A stretch of 64,000 nt of DNA from Adineta vaga (Eukaryota > Rotifera): positions 15,562,001 through 15,626,000 of the forward strand of contig CP075494.1 of assembly GCA_021613535.1 (NCBI GenBank), read 5' to 3'. The position numbers were made by a program, and so were the translations under genes. This document shows, one piece after another, positions 33,593 through 44,890 of this stretch. The notes below the pieces were generated by a model. It was not told the origin of the DNA. It did no database searches and saw only the letters and a program-made list of their open reading frames with translations. Position 1 is the stretch's first letter. The number at the start of each line of letters is the position of its first letter.

Positions 33593-36318
33593 ATGCACTC
33601 TTTTACTTCCGTTCTAATATTTCTCAACTGTCATGTTTCCTATTCATTCAATGATGATTTCAGTACTGATTATTGTCCCTATTTATCATTATTAAGTTCA
33701 AGTCAAGATACAATCATCTATACCAATAGCGAAACATCGAAATTTTCGATTACAGTTCAATCCGAACATAATGGAAGTCGATGTGAAATTCCATTTAATA
33801 ACTCAATTATATGCGGAATATCAATTGGTAAAGAACAAAATTGGACAAAACAATGGTTTATCTATTGGGGTTTTGATGAAGATTTAGAAAATTATTTCAT
33901 TCGAACAATTTATTATTCTCAACTAACTTCTCATAAATGTCAATATAATTTTTCCAATCAACATTATTTAAATGCAGATTCAGTTGAATTTGAATTAGCA
34001 TATGATGGATTGATGGCTTATGGATTTGATTATAATTCTGTTTATTTCTATGATTTACAATTAGATATCATTCATGAAGTACAACCCAGCACAGGAAATT
34101 TAACATTTACACCTTCGGATTTGAGTTTAACAAAAAATGCTCATCAAATTCTTGCAATTGGTTATTTAAAAGATGGAAATCTTTCATCATCATTAATGTA
34201 TGCGACTGTTTGTTTATGGAATGTTAATTCAACGAATTATTCGATTAGTATTATGGATTGTCATCGTCTTCATCATATTGGTTATCACTTTAGTGAATAT
34301 CATCCGGGACCGAAATTATCTATTGAGATAAATGATTATAATCAAAGTAATTTAACGGTCATTGGAAATTCTGCGAATCGAAGTATTGATATTTATGTTT
34401 ATGATGATATGAATTTGATTCATAAGTATAAATATGAAAATAATGAAGAAACAAATTCTGTTTGTTGGCTTCGAGATGGACATCGAATAGCTGTTCTTGC
34501 TCATTTAACTTCAACTGCTATATGGTCTCAATCTCAAATATAAATTTATGATACAAATTTCATGTATAATCATTGGCCGGAATATATTTTCCCGAATAAT
34601 CAACAACAATTCAATTCATGGAATTATAAAAATCCAACATTTATTCTTGTTTCTTCATGGTCACAATGGAATTCATTGATTATTCTCTTAGATACACAAA
34701 AAGTTCTTGTTCTTCTATCAACACCTTCAGGTTCATATACCGATCCTCTTTCTTACAGTTGGTTTGATAATCCCTGGATATGGGTTGGCTTAAAAGATCG
34801 ACGACATGGCGAACAATATGCAACACCCTGTTGGCCCGGAATGTATAAAGAAGAAGATAATATTCTTCCATGTCGTATTTGTCCTACTCAAACGAAAAGT
34901 GATGGAAATGCTACAAATTGTTCTGCATGTCATCCATCATCATTTTGTCCTTTAGCTTCAGTTGTTGATATCAATAGGACGGATTATTTCGTTGATATAC
35001 AAGAAGAATTAACATATCCGAAATCATCCGATTCAACAGAATTTGAAGATATTCTTTTAACAAATATGTTTTTGATTGGAAGATCATCACGTTGTATTCT
35101 TATATCACCTTTATTTTGGATGTTAATTGTATTAGGTATAATCATTGTTATTCTTCTATTCATTGGTATTATGAAATTCTTTCCTCAAAGTCATCGACAT
35201 CGTACAATGATTAAACAAATCTTTCGTCAAGCTGATATCATTGGTGAAGGAGAATTTTGGATCGGTGGTTTAATGTCTTTTTCCTTATTAGTTCTTCTTA
35301 TCTTTGCTTTTTTATTTACTAATGAATATACTAATCTTTATCCAATCGAACAAGCCGACAATCCCAAATTAATCTGTGATGAAACTATTCGAAATTCTCA
35401 GTTTGATACAAATCTTAAACTTTTAACAACTCGTCATTCATCGGAAGATCAAATTATCTTCGATATGTTAAACAATCAATCGTTTACACTAATCGTTTCA
35501 TTTATCAATACAAATTTCGATTGTAGTTTATTAACTATTCTCGAAGGTACTGGACATAATCTTCATGAACCAATTAGTCCAATGCAATGTTCACAATTGA
35601 ATATTTCACGAATTATTCATACATCAATTTCATTATCTCATCATGTCACATTTCAATATACAATCAAACATTTTGCTCCAATTGGTGGTTTATATGTTTG
35701 TTTATTAGGTTTAGGAAATATGACTGATGATGGTTCGAATATTTTACGAGATTTAACATTTTGTAAATGGATTCAACATGAAAATCAAACAATTGGTTAT
35801 ACACCTGAGATAAATCTTATAAATACAAAAGTATCAAGTGATTTCAATGAGAATGAATCTTATCGGTTTTATTTTCGTAGGTTATTAATCGTACGGAAAG
35901 TTTAATTGAAGGTCAACCAATGAAATCGACAGGTATCTGGCAAACAACATATACTGGTTTGGAATTATCGGATCAATTGTTATATGATCGACGAGGAGAA
36001 TATCATCGTTATTTGAGTGTGAATACAGTTTTAACAATTTCATTGGATGAAAATCAGTTTTATGTTGAAAATAGTCAAGAACCAATTTCAAGAAAAGGAG
36101 AAGCAAATTTTCATACCGTTCTCTTCATGAGTCTTGCTTTAGAAATGTTTTGTTTAATATTTTTAGTCTTTAAACTTGTCTTCGTACCATTATTTCGTTA
36201 TATTGAACGAAAAATTCTTTCATGCACTCGAGTTAAACCATTGATCAATGAAAAAACTGAAGATAACACGGAAATGGGTGTAATTAACTTGGGACATCGT
36301 TCCAGAAATACTAACTAA
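33593..36318 (+). pseudogene. Large multi-pass membrane protein with one in-frame stop
   Basis: Exons 33593-35830 and 35881-36318, joined by a 50-bp intron, encode ~890 codons in one frame, except for a TAA at 34541-34543. The stop falls in SQSQI-IYDTNF and looks like CAA to TAA. No splice pair can remove it. There is a signal peptide, then a ~430-residue N-glycosylated ectodomain of possible propeller type. A Cys module (CRICPTQ...NCSACHP..FCPLA) resembles GCC2/GCC3 domains. Membrane helices lie at LISPLFWMLIVLGIIIVILL and GLMSFSLLVLLIFAFLF, with a last helix FMSLALEMFCLIFLVFKLVFV near the C-terminus. Everything else is intact, so this is a very young pseudogene, a polymorphic null, a read-through site or an assembly error. 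Function unknown. Confidence 0.65.
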
Positions 36319-36504
36319 AAACTTTTATTCTCTCTTTATTTCAATAGAAAAAAAAATGAAATAAAACTTGATTGACAAGTTTATGATGAACGATTTAGCC
36401 AATATTCTTTTGAATAGATTGATTCAGGTTTTAATAGACTATCGATTATTTGTTTTCTTGGAAATCTATTCGATTGTCTAGAACAGATATTGAACAAAAA
36501 GATT

Positions 36505-36984
36505 TCAAAAACAAAAAAGATGAGAATTATACACATACAGAGATGGTTTGAAAACATCAATTGGCATGCATAATAAATGATTGGCGATTGGAAAATGTGT
36601 ATTTGTGTTCATTGGTAAAGGTACAAGATGAAATGATTTCGAAAGCCAAGTATCGAATGGAAGATTTTTTATTGTGTTAAAATCAATTGAACAGAGAGAT
36701 ATACAGGGAATTGAATCATCGTCATCAAAAGAATTGGAGGCGAAAATAAATGAACCATCTGATGTTGAAAGTTGAAGAGAAGAAATTTGATTAATTAGTA
36801 ATTGAATTTGTTCATTATCAGGTGGTAATAAAGACGAATCTTTTCGTTGTAATTCAAGAAATTCCTTTTCTTTCAATTGAAGTTGTGTTCGAAGAATTGA
36901 AAAGACTTCGGAAATATTCTATTCAAAAAGATATCAAAATTATGTAAATCTTCTTTTTCTTACTTTTTCGTTGTTCATAATCAT
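36505..36984 (-). CDS. Hypothetical protein, 144 residues
   Basis: Two exons: 36964-36984 (MIMNNEK) and 36505-36918, phase 0, with a 45-bp intron. The N-terminal ~45 residues form an amphipathic helix or short coiled coil (FSILRTQLQLKEKEFLELQR). The rest is acidic then hydrophobic, with FDDDDS and several Cys/Pro. No known domain was recognised. It lies between the membrane-protein gene and the tRNA. Confidence 0.5.
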
Positions 36985-37416
36985 TGGAATGAAAACGAAT
37001 GTGAATATATAAATATAATAATAAAGAGTGAAATCTGTTTTTTTTTATCTTTGTCTCATTCGTCGGTCACATGATGAAAAAGAAAAAAGAAGAGAAAAGT
37101 CTGTTTTTTCTCTCGTTTATATGAAACCATATCATTCCAAAACACGAAAAAATAACTCAAGTATCATTGTACTTTAAATGGCTTCTATTAAATGAATAGA
37201 AAGAAAATCTTTATCTAACTTCGTCATTTGATTAGAAGACAAATAGCGTCGTTCGAATAAAGATATCAGATTCAATTCTAATTCGTTTTAAATAACAATT
37301 ATTGATTGTATCAAACAAGAGTGAGAAAAAAAGAAAATGCTATATGTTTCATTTATATGTACATATACGTTGATCGAGAGAAAGAAAGAAAGAGAGAGAT
37401 AGAAAGAAAGAAAAAA

Positions 37417-37487
37417 GGTCCTACCCAGATTTGAACTGGGGCTCCTGGATTCAGAGTCCAATGTCCTAACCGCTAGACCATAGGACC
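37417..37487 (-). tRNA. tRNA-Gln (anticodon CUG)
   Basis: The minus-strand sequence folds as a cloverleaf: a 7-bp acceptor stem GGTCCTA/TAGGACC, a D arm with AGCGGTTAGGAC, an anticodon arm TTGGA-CTCTGAA-TCCAG with anticodon CTG (37452-37454), and a T arm with CCCAGTTCAAATCTGGG. It closely resembles animal tRNA-Gln(CUG). There is no intron. A T run (TTTTTTCTTTC) follows as a Pol III terminator. Confidence 0.95.
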
Positions 37488-37607
37488 GTTATCAATCTTC
37501 GTTCAATTTGTTCATCATATAATTCACCTACATTTCATTAATTTCACAAACATTCTAATTTTATTACTAATTCATCAAAATACAAAACAGACAAAACAAC
37601 GTTTATA

Positions 37608-40600
37608 TTAATAAAAATTCATTTTAAATACGTGTGTTTTCTTTCTACGACGTAGAATTGCTTGTTTAAATGTTTTACGAAAAACTGCTGATGGTAAAAC
37701 AAAAACAACGAAAACAAAAACTGAAGGAATAAATGAAACAAAATATCCGATAAGATATAACCAAAAATGTTGTGAAGATTTTTTACAATCTAATGTAAAT
37801 GTAATAATTAAACGTGGTAAAGATAAAATAATTAGAATAATTGGACTAAGAAGTAAATGTTTATGTTGTTTGAGTTTAGTTTTAAATTGTTTCAAATACA
37901 TTTCATTCGTTTGTGTTGCTGCACGTTGTCGTGCAGTAACAATAATTATAAAACATGCCGAAGAAAAATTAATAAAAAATGGAATAAAAAAATGTAAAAA
38001 AATTAGAAATGAATTATAAAGATATAAAATCGATGAATAATGAATAACACACCATGTTCGTTGTTCTTTTTCATCATGAAATAAATGAAGATAAGATAAT
38101 TGAGGTATTATTAAAAGAAAATTAATTCCAATTAAAATTAAAATAATCCATTTAGCCATCGATTTACTTTGTTTTTTACTAAAATAAATACCTTTATAAA
38201 CTGCACATGCTCGTTCCACAGCAACACAACCATTTAACCAATTATCGATGTATAAAAGTACTTTTAATAATGGTTCAATTAACATACAATTTAAATAAAG
38301 AATAATTTGTTGACCAAAAAAATTCATATGAGAACAAAGAAGAAACCAAAATTTTAAGGTAAAAAACATAACGATTAATAAAGAAGTTATCGAAGATGTT
38401 AATAAATACATTCCACAACCAACTTCTTGTGATAAACGATTTTTAAATGTTATAATTGAAAAAATACCATTAACAATTCCAATAAGACACATAATCATTG
38501 TTATAATTGCACTAAATTTGACTGGAAATGATTGTTTAAATATGAAAACATTTCGTTTAATTTCATATCCTAAAATTTCATCTAAAGTTAATCCAAAACC
38601 TTTTGCATAGAATTGACATTGACTACCAAAAAAACATTCGTTACAAACACAAATAATTGCTGATGGACATTTCGGATGATCTTGAAGACATTTTGCATTA
38701 TTTACACAATGTTCATGTGATGATAAACATTGAAAATTTGTTTGATGATTAAATTGAATACAATTTGCTTGACGATCTTCTGTACATAAACATAAATAAG
38801 ATTCATCGAGAAAACAATTCAATTGAGTATCTATTTGACATGGAAGATGATAAAATTTAATTCGTTGAAAACGTGACATTGACATGATTGTTGAATTGAA
38901 TAATTTTTCAATTGATAAACATTCTCGACTTAGATTAATCGTTGTTGATATATCTATTTTAGCAATCTGTTGAATAACAGCAAGATAGAATTTATCATTT
39001 GATTTTATAATTACTAAATGATATGGAATGGATATATGAAATGTTATGATACGTTGAAAAAGTGTTAATTTTTCAAGCATAATCGTTGATGTTGGTTCCG
39101 ATTGATTAGAAATTGTCAAGAAAAATGCAATTAAATATGATGGAATATCAAGATTTTCAAGAACAATTTCTAATTTTGCTTTAGAATATTGACAACGATT
39201 TCCAAAATATTCTTCCGAACAAATACAAGTATATTCACTTCCAGGTTCACTTAAATCTGCTGGAATACATTGACCATTATTTTCACAAGCATTCATTTCA
39301 CATGATGATTTTAAAAGACATCGTGCTCCAAATTTTGTCAATGGACAAACACAAATCGAACGATTATGAATCGATCCAATACATATTGAATCTTGTGAAC
39401 AATATTGACAATTTATTGGAATATCACATCGAATACCAGACCAACCGGAATAACATCGACAGAAATATTTATCTTGATTTATATAACGAATACATTCACC
39501 ATTGATACATTTCTCTGTACAATTCGATGAAATAGAAAATGATGAATAGGAAAGAGTTAATTGAATAACTAAACGATTAACAGGTAAGAAAAGAAATGGA
39601 ATTGATAGAAACCAACTTCCACGATAAATCATTGAATTCTTTTCAAAAACATCTAAATGTAAATAATAGATTTTCGAAAGATTCTTTGGTCGTATTGGAT
39701 AAATTAAATAACGATTGAATTTCATTGCACAACTTTGACTTGATGTATAATCAAATTGATCATAAGACTCAATCGTTCTTTCTTGATCATTTTCATCAAG
39801 TAATTTGATGACAATTGTATAAATCAATTGTTTTTCATTTGTTTGAATTCCTAATGTTAAACTAATTCGTTGATTTTGATATTGACATAAATCACCATAA
39901 TAACTAGGAGGACAAAGACATCCATATTTATAATGATCATCTCCTAACCAAATACGAATATTTAAACCTCGATTACATGACCATGAGGGTGATGAATATG
40001 AATTCATTCGTGATTCAATTGTTTTTATTTTTGAATAAGATTTTTCTTCTAGTAATGGAATAATTGGATTCATAATTAATGATTTTGTTTGTGGATAATC
40101 AGCAGAAGTTCGAATAGAAAAATGAACAATTCGACTTCGTTTTAATTCACTTGATTGACATAAAATATTTTCTAACAAATGATCTTTTTCACATATAAAT
40201 TCATCTGTTTGACAAAATTTTTCATCATCACCTAATGGACACGATGGAATATTATCACATAATTCTCTTACTGATAAACAAAGATCACTTTGTGAACAAT
40301 GAAAACGTTCATAATCTTGTTTTAATGGATATAATTCTCGACAATACTGAGGTTCATCCGATCCACCAAGACAATCATCAATATTATCATTAACTCGTTC
40401 TGAAGATAAACAACTAAATGAATAATTTGTTGGAGATATACATGCATGTGTTCCCAAAGGACATCGTTGATCTGAACAATAATATTCATCTTCTCCATTT
40501 GAACATGCCCAATAACCATCACAACGTGAATAAAGATTATTACATGGCCAAAGAGAACATTGTGATTCATCGGTAAATGTTTGACCATTGAAATCTTCGA

Positions 40601-42272
40601 AGAAATATTCTTGAAAACCATCACAAAAACTAAAGAATGGAATGTTTTTTTCATGCTGATAAGTTTCATAATCTCGACAATCTTCAATGGAATTTAACGA
40701 TGATAAACATTTATTTTCATTTGGACATTGAATTCGATAAGAATCATTTAATAAACAACTAAATTGATAATTTTCATCATCATTAAAACAACAATCTTTA
40801 TTTTCATCAATTAAACGAGATTTTGAAATCAATTTCGATGAATTTTGACAGAAATACATAGATGAACTATTTTCTTTGATTTCAATTGATGAATATGAAA
40901 TTGAACATGATGAAAAATAAGCATTTATTTCTAAAACTATATCAATCCATGGATATCCAGTAATACTTGATTGCAATGATAATTCATGATAATATATACA
41001 AGTCAAATCTTGATAAATAAAACTTGGACTTAAACAATCACATAAACTTCTATCAAAACAAATATAATCTGGTGACAAAAATGAAGTTCGATTGACTTTT
41101 AAATAAGGATTTTCATACAAAAATCGAGTATGACCTAAATGAACGGGAATGATTGGAAATTGAAAAATTGATTCACATGTTTTTAAGAATTCAATTGCAA
41201 AATCATTTATTAACCATATTTCACATGGTATATCTTTAACTTGAGTAACGAGTGTTGTTAAACAAATCATCGCAATCCAACATTGTTCAGATAAATTACC
41301 TTGTTTTGTCATTGATTCAATTAATAAAAGATGACGTCCATTATGACATTGATCAAATTTTTGTACACATTGTCCGTCACCACAAGAAAATTCATGCCAA
41401 TTACTTCGACAACTATGTTCTTCACAATGAAATCGTGGATCTTGATAACAATTTTGTAAATAAGATACATCAGCAGGTTCATCGGAACGATCAAGACATT
41501 CTGCTTCACCCATTCCATCTTCCCAAAATTCTTTTGAAATACATAAACCATTATGACATCGATATTCATCTTCATTACATTCATTTATTTCCATTTCAAA
41601 ACAAAATGCTTCATCAATACCATCGTTAAGACAATCAATACGTCCATCACATATTTCACGCCAATCGAGACATAGAGAAGAACTACCACGATCACATTGC
41701 ATATGAATATAACATGGTAGATTTGTTGATAGATCTGTAAAGGAAATTTTTCGAGAAAATTCACGTTGAATGATTTCATTGATGGACATTTCTTCATGAA
41801 TATCAAATGAATACTGACATTGAAAACCAAACCATGGTTTTGTACAATTAAAAAAGATTTCATTTGACAATAAAGGATCTAAATCATTTATTAAATAGAA
41901 TTCATATTGTTCAACAAGATCAATCGATGCAGACCAAGAAAGTAATTGTTTACTTGTTACATTTGCAAGATATAATTCATTAAAAGTAAAATTAGTATCA
42001 CGATTATTAATAAAATTAAAATTTATTATTTCAGATTGATTTTTTGGACGAAAACAGTAAGGAATTGTTTCATCAATAACATTGGATAATTGTTGATAAG
42101 CTAATTTTTCATTACGTATATGATAATATAAACATTCATAATCTAAAGAATTCTTTGAATTTGTATGATAAAGATTTAATTGACAATGAACTACTACTAT
42201 ACATAAACAGTAAAGTATTAAAAGATATTGTAAAATTATTCTCATGATCATAGTTGTACTTGTATTCATCAT
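37608..42272 (-). CDS. Adhesion-like seven-transmembrane receptor with LDLa and EGF repeats
   Basis: An intronless frame of 1554 residues. Signal peptide ~1-30. The ectodomain of ~1220 residues carries LDL-receptor class A modules at ~185-320 and ~560-690 (for example CRCHNGLC-type with GEAECLDRSDE; SCPLGDDEKFC). EGF-like modules lie at ~790-1240 (CRCYSGWSGIRC, CVCPLTKFGARC, CICSEEYFGNRC, CVCNECFFGSQC). Seven helices occupy ~1260-1535, with VAVERACAVYKG after helix 3 in place of the DRY motif, and a basic tail. There is no GPS autoproteolysis motif that I can see. The ligand is unknown. The family is large in bdelloids. Lack of introns in so long a gene is notable beside its neighbours. Confidence 0.85.
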   Translation of the reverse strand: MMNTSTTMIMRIILQYLLILYCLCIVVVHCQLNLYHTNSKNSLDYECLYYHIRNEKLAYQQLSNVIDETIPYCFRPKNQSEIINFNFINNRDTNFTFNELYLANVTSKQLLSWSASIDLVEQYEFYLINDLDPLLSNEIFFNCTKPWFGFQCQYSFDIHEEMSINEIIQREFSRKISFTDLSTNLPCYIHMQCDRGSSSLCLDWREICDGRIDCLNDGIDEAFCFEMEINECNEDEYRCHNGLCISKEFWEDGMGEAECLDRSDEPADVSYLQNCYQDPRFHCEEHSCRSNWHEFSCGDGQCVQKFDQCHNGRHLLLIESMTKQGNLSEQCWIAMICLTTLVTQVKDIPCEIWLINDFAIEFLKTCESIFQFPIIPVHLGHTRFLYENPYLKVNRTSFLSPDYICFDRSLCDCLSPSFIYQDLTCIYYHELSLQSSITGYPWIDIVLEINAYFSSCSISYSSIEIKENSSSMYFCQNSSKLISKSRLIDENKDCCFNDDENYQFSCLLNDSYRIQCPNENKCLSSLNSIEDCRDYETYQHEKNIPFFSFCDGFQEYFFEDFNGQTFTDESQCSLWPCNNLYSRCDGYWACSNGEDEYYCSDQRCPLGTHACISPTNYSFSCLSSERVNDNIDDCLGGSDEPQYCRELYPLKQDYERFHCSQSDLCLSVRELCDNIPSCPLGDDEKFCQTDEFICEKDHLLENILCQSSELKRSRIVHFSIRTSADYPQTKSLIMNPIIPLLEEKSYSKIKTIESRMNSYSSPSWSCNRGLNIRIWLGDDHYKYGCLCPPSYYGDLCQYQNQRISLTLGIQTNEKQLIYTIVIKLLDENDQERTIESYDQFDYTSSQSCAMKFNRYLIYPIRPKNLSKIYYLHLDVFEKNSMIYRGSWFLSIPFLFLPVNRLVIQLTLSYSSFSISSNCTEKCINGECIRYINQDKYFCRCYSGWSGIRCDIPINCQYCSQDSICIGSIHNRSICVCPLTKFGARCLLKSSCEMNACENNGQCIPADLSEPGSEYTCICSEEYFGNRCQYSKAKLEIVLENLDIPSYLIAFFLTISNQSEPTSTIMLEKLTLFQRIITFHISIPYHLVIIKSNDKFYLAVIQQIAKIDISTTINLSRECLSIEKLFNSTIMSMSRFQRIKFYHLPCQIDTQLNCFLDESYLCLCTEDRQANCIQFNHQTNFQCLSSHEHCVNNAKCLQDHPKCPSAIICVCNECFFGSQCQFYAKGFGLTLDEILGYEIKRNVFIFKQSFPVKFSAIITMIMCLIGIVNGIFSIITFKNRLSQEVGCGMYLLTSSITSLLIVMFFTLKFWFLLCSHMNFFGQQIILYLNCMLIEPLLKVLLYIDNWLNGCVAVERACAVYKGIYFSKKQSKSMAKWIILILIGINFLLIIPQLSYLHLFHDEKEQRTWCVIHYSSILYLYNSFLIFLHFFIPFFINFSSACFIIIVTARQRAATQTNEMYLKQFKTKLKQHKHLLLSPIILIILSLPRLIITFTLDCKKSSQHFWLYLIGYFVSFIPSVFVFVVFVLPSAVFRKTFKQAILRRRKKTHVFKMNFY

Positions 42273-42923
42273 TTAACACACACGTTAAATGAACACATTT
42301 CTATGTACAACTAGTAAATACATCGCGGAAAGACAATGTAAATATTAGTATCCTTTTCTGTATAATTATATCACAATGTCTTTCCTGTTAGAAAATTAAA
42401 TACGTGAGAGAGAATAATTCCAATAATGATTATATCATCTTCCATATTGGATTACTTCATTTGTATTACATGTATGATAGGAAACAAACGAATAAGGTGT
42501 TATTGATGTTCACGATGTGATTGTTTCTTGACAGTTTTGAATAAATTGTGATAATCTGTTGGTTGTTGTTGTTGTTGTATATAAATGTTTTTATTTATTC
42601 TAGTCGAAGTAATCAGATGATAAAAATAATTCATTCTCATTCTCATTTTTCTCTGATACCATCACGTCCTTTTTCTCGTATTTTGTCAAATAAATAAAGA
42701 AATGATCCAATCGTTCTTTTTTTTTCTATCATTTTTTCATTGTGTTTTTCAATGTTAATCTGAGAGATATAATACAACTGTTAATTGTTCTTTGGTATGT
42801 AGAATTTCTATAGGTTTTAGAGATTGTTTATTTCATTTATACCTGTAAATGGAACAGTGCACCATTGGACTACTCTTCTCATCATCATTCGTCGTACGGA
42901 AGTTCCTATAGTCAATAATACAG
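42273..42923. other. Intergenic region with short microsatellite
   Basis: Upstream of the receptor gene. A short (GTT)n run lies at about 42562-42577. Nothing else is recognised. Confidence 0.5.
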
Positions 42924-42925
42924 TA

Positions 42926-43440
42926 GGGTGCAAAAACAAATTGCCGTTCAGTGTATAGACTATCTTTAAAACTTTTTTGCACATTCTTCAAGCGATTACT
43001 CTCGGGTTATTTGTAAATTTCATGAGTCAGGCATCAGTTGCATATGATCGTTACCCAATCGATCATATTACATTATTGAGACAATGATTACTGTATAACA
43101 ATGACCTTTAGCAATGTTAGTTACAATCAAATTTTCAAGACCTAAGAGCTTAGCAGTGTGTTGCAGTGAGCATTCTGCCAGACCATTTAATCAATTGATA
43201 TCTATGTTAAACTTCGAAATATCGATGAATTGGAAAGATTTTGACATAAAAAGTGAAGTAAAACTCATGCATATCTTATAAATTTTTAAACAGCTTCCAA
43301 GATCGTAAGATTATTGTCTCGTATAAACTTATCGAGAGTTCGGAAGTATTAATGATTATTGTATTTGTAGAGCACAGTACTCATGTAATACTACTATGAT
43401 AAAAACTTTGAGAAGTCTATCAGCAGTTATTTTTGCACTC
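42926..43440. mobile_element. Tc1/mariner-like MITE (515 bp, TA target site)
   Basis: The left end GGGTGCAAAAACAAATTGC and the right end (reverse complement) GAGTGCAAAAATAACTGC form terminal inverted repeats. Each is flanked by TA (42924-42925 and 43441-43442), the target-site duplication of Tc1/mariner elements. The inside has no transposase frame. It is a non-autonomous element. Confidence 0.75.
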
Positions 43441-43442
43441 TA

Positions 43443-44538
43443 CTATATATGTACTCACATCTGTTTTATATGAAGCACAATATATATGTCAAATTCATTT
43501 GATGTTATTTCAAAATAAATCTATTAACCATTTTTGCATCACTCTCCCTTTATTATCGTATTTTTTTGTTTCGTATTTTATGATTCTGACGCATAGATTG
43601 TAAATATGAATGATATTTATTATCCTTATTCATCATTATCTCTCGCCTCGAGGTAGACAAGAAGGAGTGTAAACATGATAGGAAAATATCGTTTGATGTT
43701 AAAACATTTGGATATGATTGGAATTATTAACAATGGAATCATGAATCTTGATAACAGTTTTTTCATCAATAATATTAAATAATTCTTGATAAATTCATTT
43801 CCTCATTACAGATAAGACAATAAAAATAATCATCGAGAAGAAGTCATTCGAAATTTGATTATAAAATACATTTTGAATGAACACGATTTTATTCCTATAT
43901 GTTTGAATAGTTGATAGTAGAAGAAATTAAAACTATCCTTCCGGTTATACAGGACAAATTAATATTTACTAATGACTAAATTCATTGGATTTTTCAGGAT
44001 CGTGAGTCATTTATTTTGACTTTGCTTTTTTTTATGACACTATGATAAATATAAATTTCCCAAATACGTAATGTTTTATTACTGTTCTTGTCTCAGACAG
44101 AGGTGATATCTTTTGTTAAATATTTAAATAACGATATCAAAGGACACTATCATCCCACGCGTAAGCTTTTGATATTCGTTCGTGGTAAGTGTCTTATTGA
44201 ATCTCCACAAAAAATTCTACTTAATGTTAAATGATTATGTTTGAGAAGAAAGGTTTTATAATTTCTTAATTAAATTGTAATGTAAACATCGAGTATTGCT
44301 GCAGAAATGTTTCTTTCGGAAATTTATGTGTAAAATTCTTTCAATACCTATTTACCGTCTTGTTGATGTCCTCACTCACATCCTCAAAGACCGCAAAAAA
44401 ACAATAAAACTATTCAGTAGATTAAAAAGTACGAAGTATTTAGACATGAAATAGTTTTATCAACTTCAGATCGTTGAAGTTTCTGAGTGTAAATGAAATT
44501 TTTATTCTGAAGATAAAAGAGTAAAATGATGATTTTGA
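43443..44538. other. Intergenic region, no gene seen
   Basis: AT-rich noncoding sequence between the MITE and the defensin gene. No further repeats or open frames with coding character. Confidence 0.45.
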
Positions 44539-44890
44539 CTAAATGATGTTTTTTCTTTGACTACGCTTTTTGTAACATTCACATTGTGTATAATCTGATG
44601 CTTTACTACAACGTCCATTTTTATATTTCCGTTTTCGACAATGGTTTGTGCACTGTAAAGTCATTTGAATAGAACTGGAGCCGTTGCATCCAAACGAACG
44701 AGTTATTCTGATCAACAGGTCATTTGCATTGATTCCTAAAACGAGAAATGTGTTATGTATATAAGCGATTCATTACAATCAATGAAGACTTACCGTTAAT
44801 ATCTGAATCAATGTCATCAAAGTCAAATGCTTGAGTTGTAAATAATAATACAAATAAAAATAATAAAATCAATACGAATTTAGAATTCAT
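44539..44890 (-). CDS. Secreted CS-alpha-beta defensin-like peptide
   Basis: Two exons, 44794-44890 and 44539-44735, with a 58-bp phase-1 intron, give 97 residues. Residues 1-~21 are a clear signal peptide (MNSKFVLILLFLFVLLFTTQA). An acidic propiece follows (FDFDDIDSDINGIN). The mature part starts near SFGC and has six cysteines spaced C-X11-C-X3-C-X9-C-X8-C-X1-C, with GRC before the fourth and CEC at the end. This is the arthropod/mollusc-type defensin pattern: CXXXC helix, GXC and CXC strands. The tail is basic (YKKRSQRKN). Such peptides kill or restrain bacteria. The pattern also occurs in other disulfide peptides, so the activity is inferred. Confidence 0.8.

Noticed and set aside
33593-36318. 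Reading the membrane protein as two or three separate genes
   Set aside because: The first two frames are in the same phase with only a TAA between them, and the last is joined by a clean 50-bp GT-AG intron.
40322-41863. Alternative frames inside the receptor gene
   Set aside because: Low-complexity Met/Ile/His-rich shadows of the 1554-residue frame.
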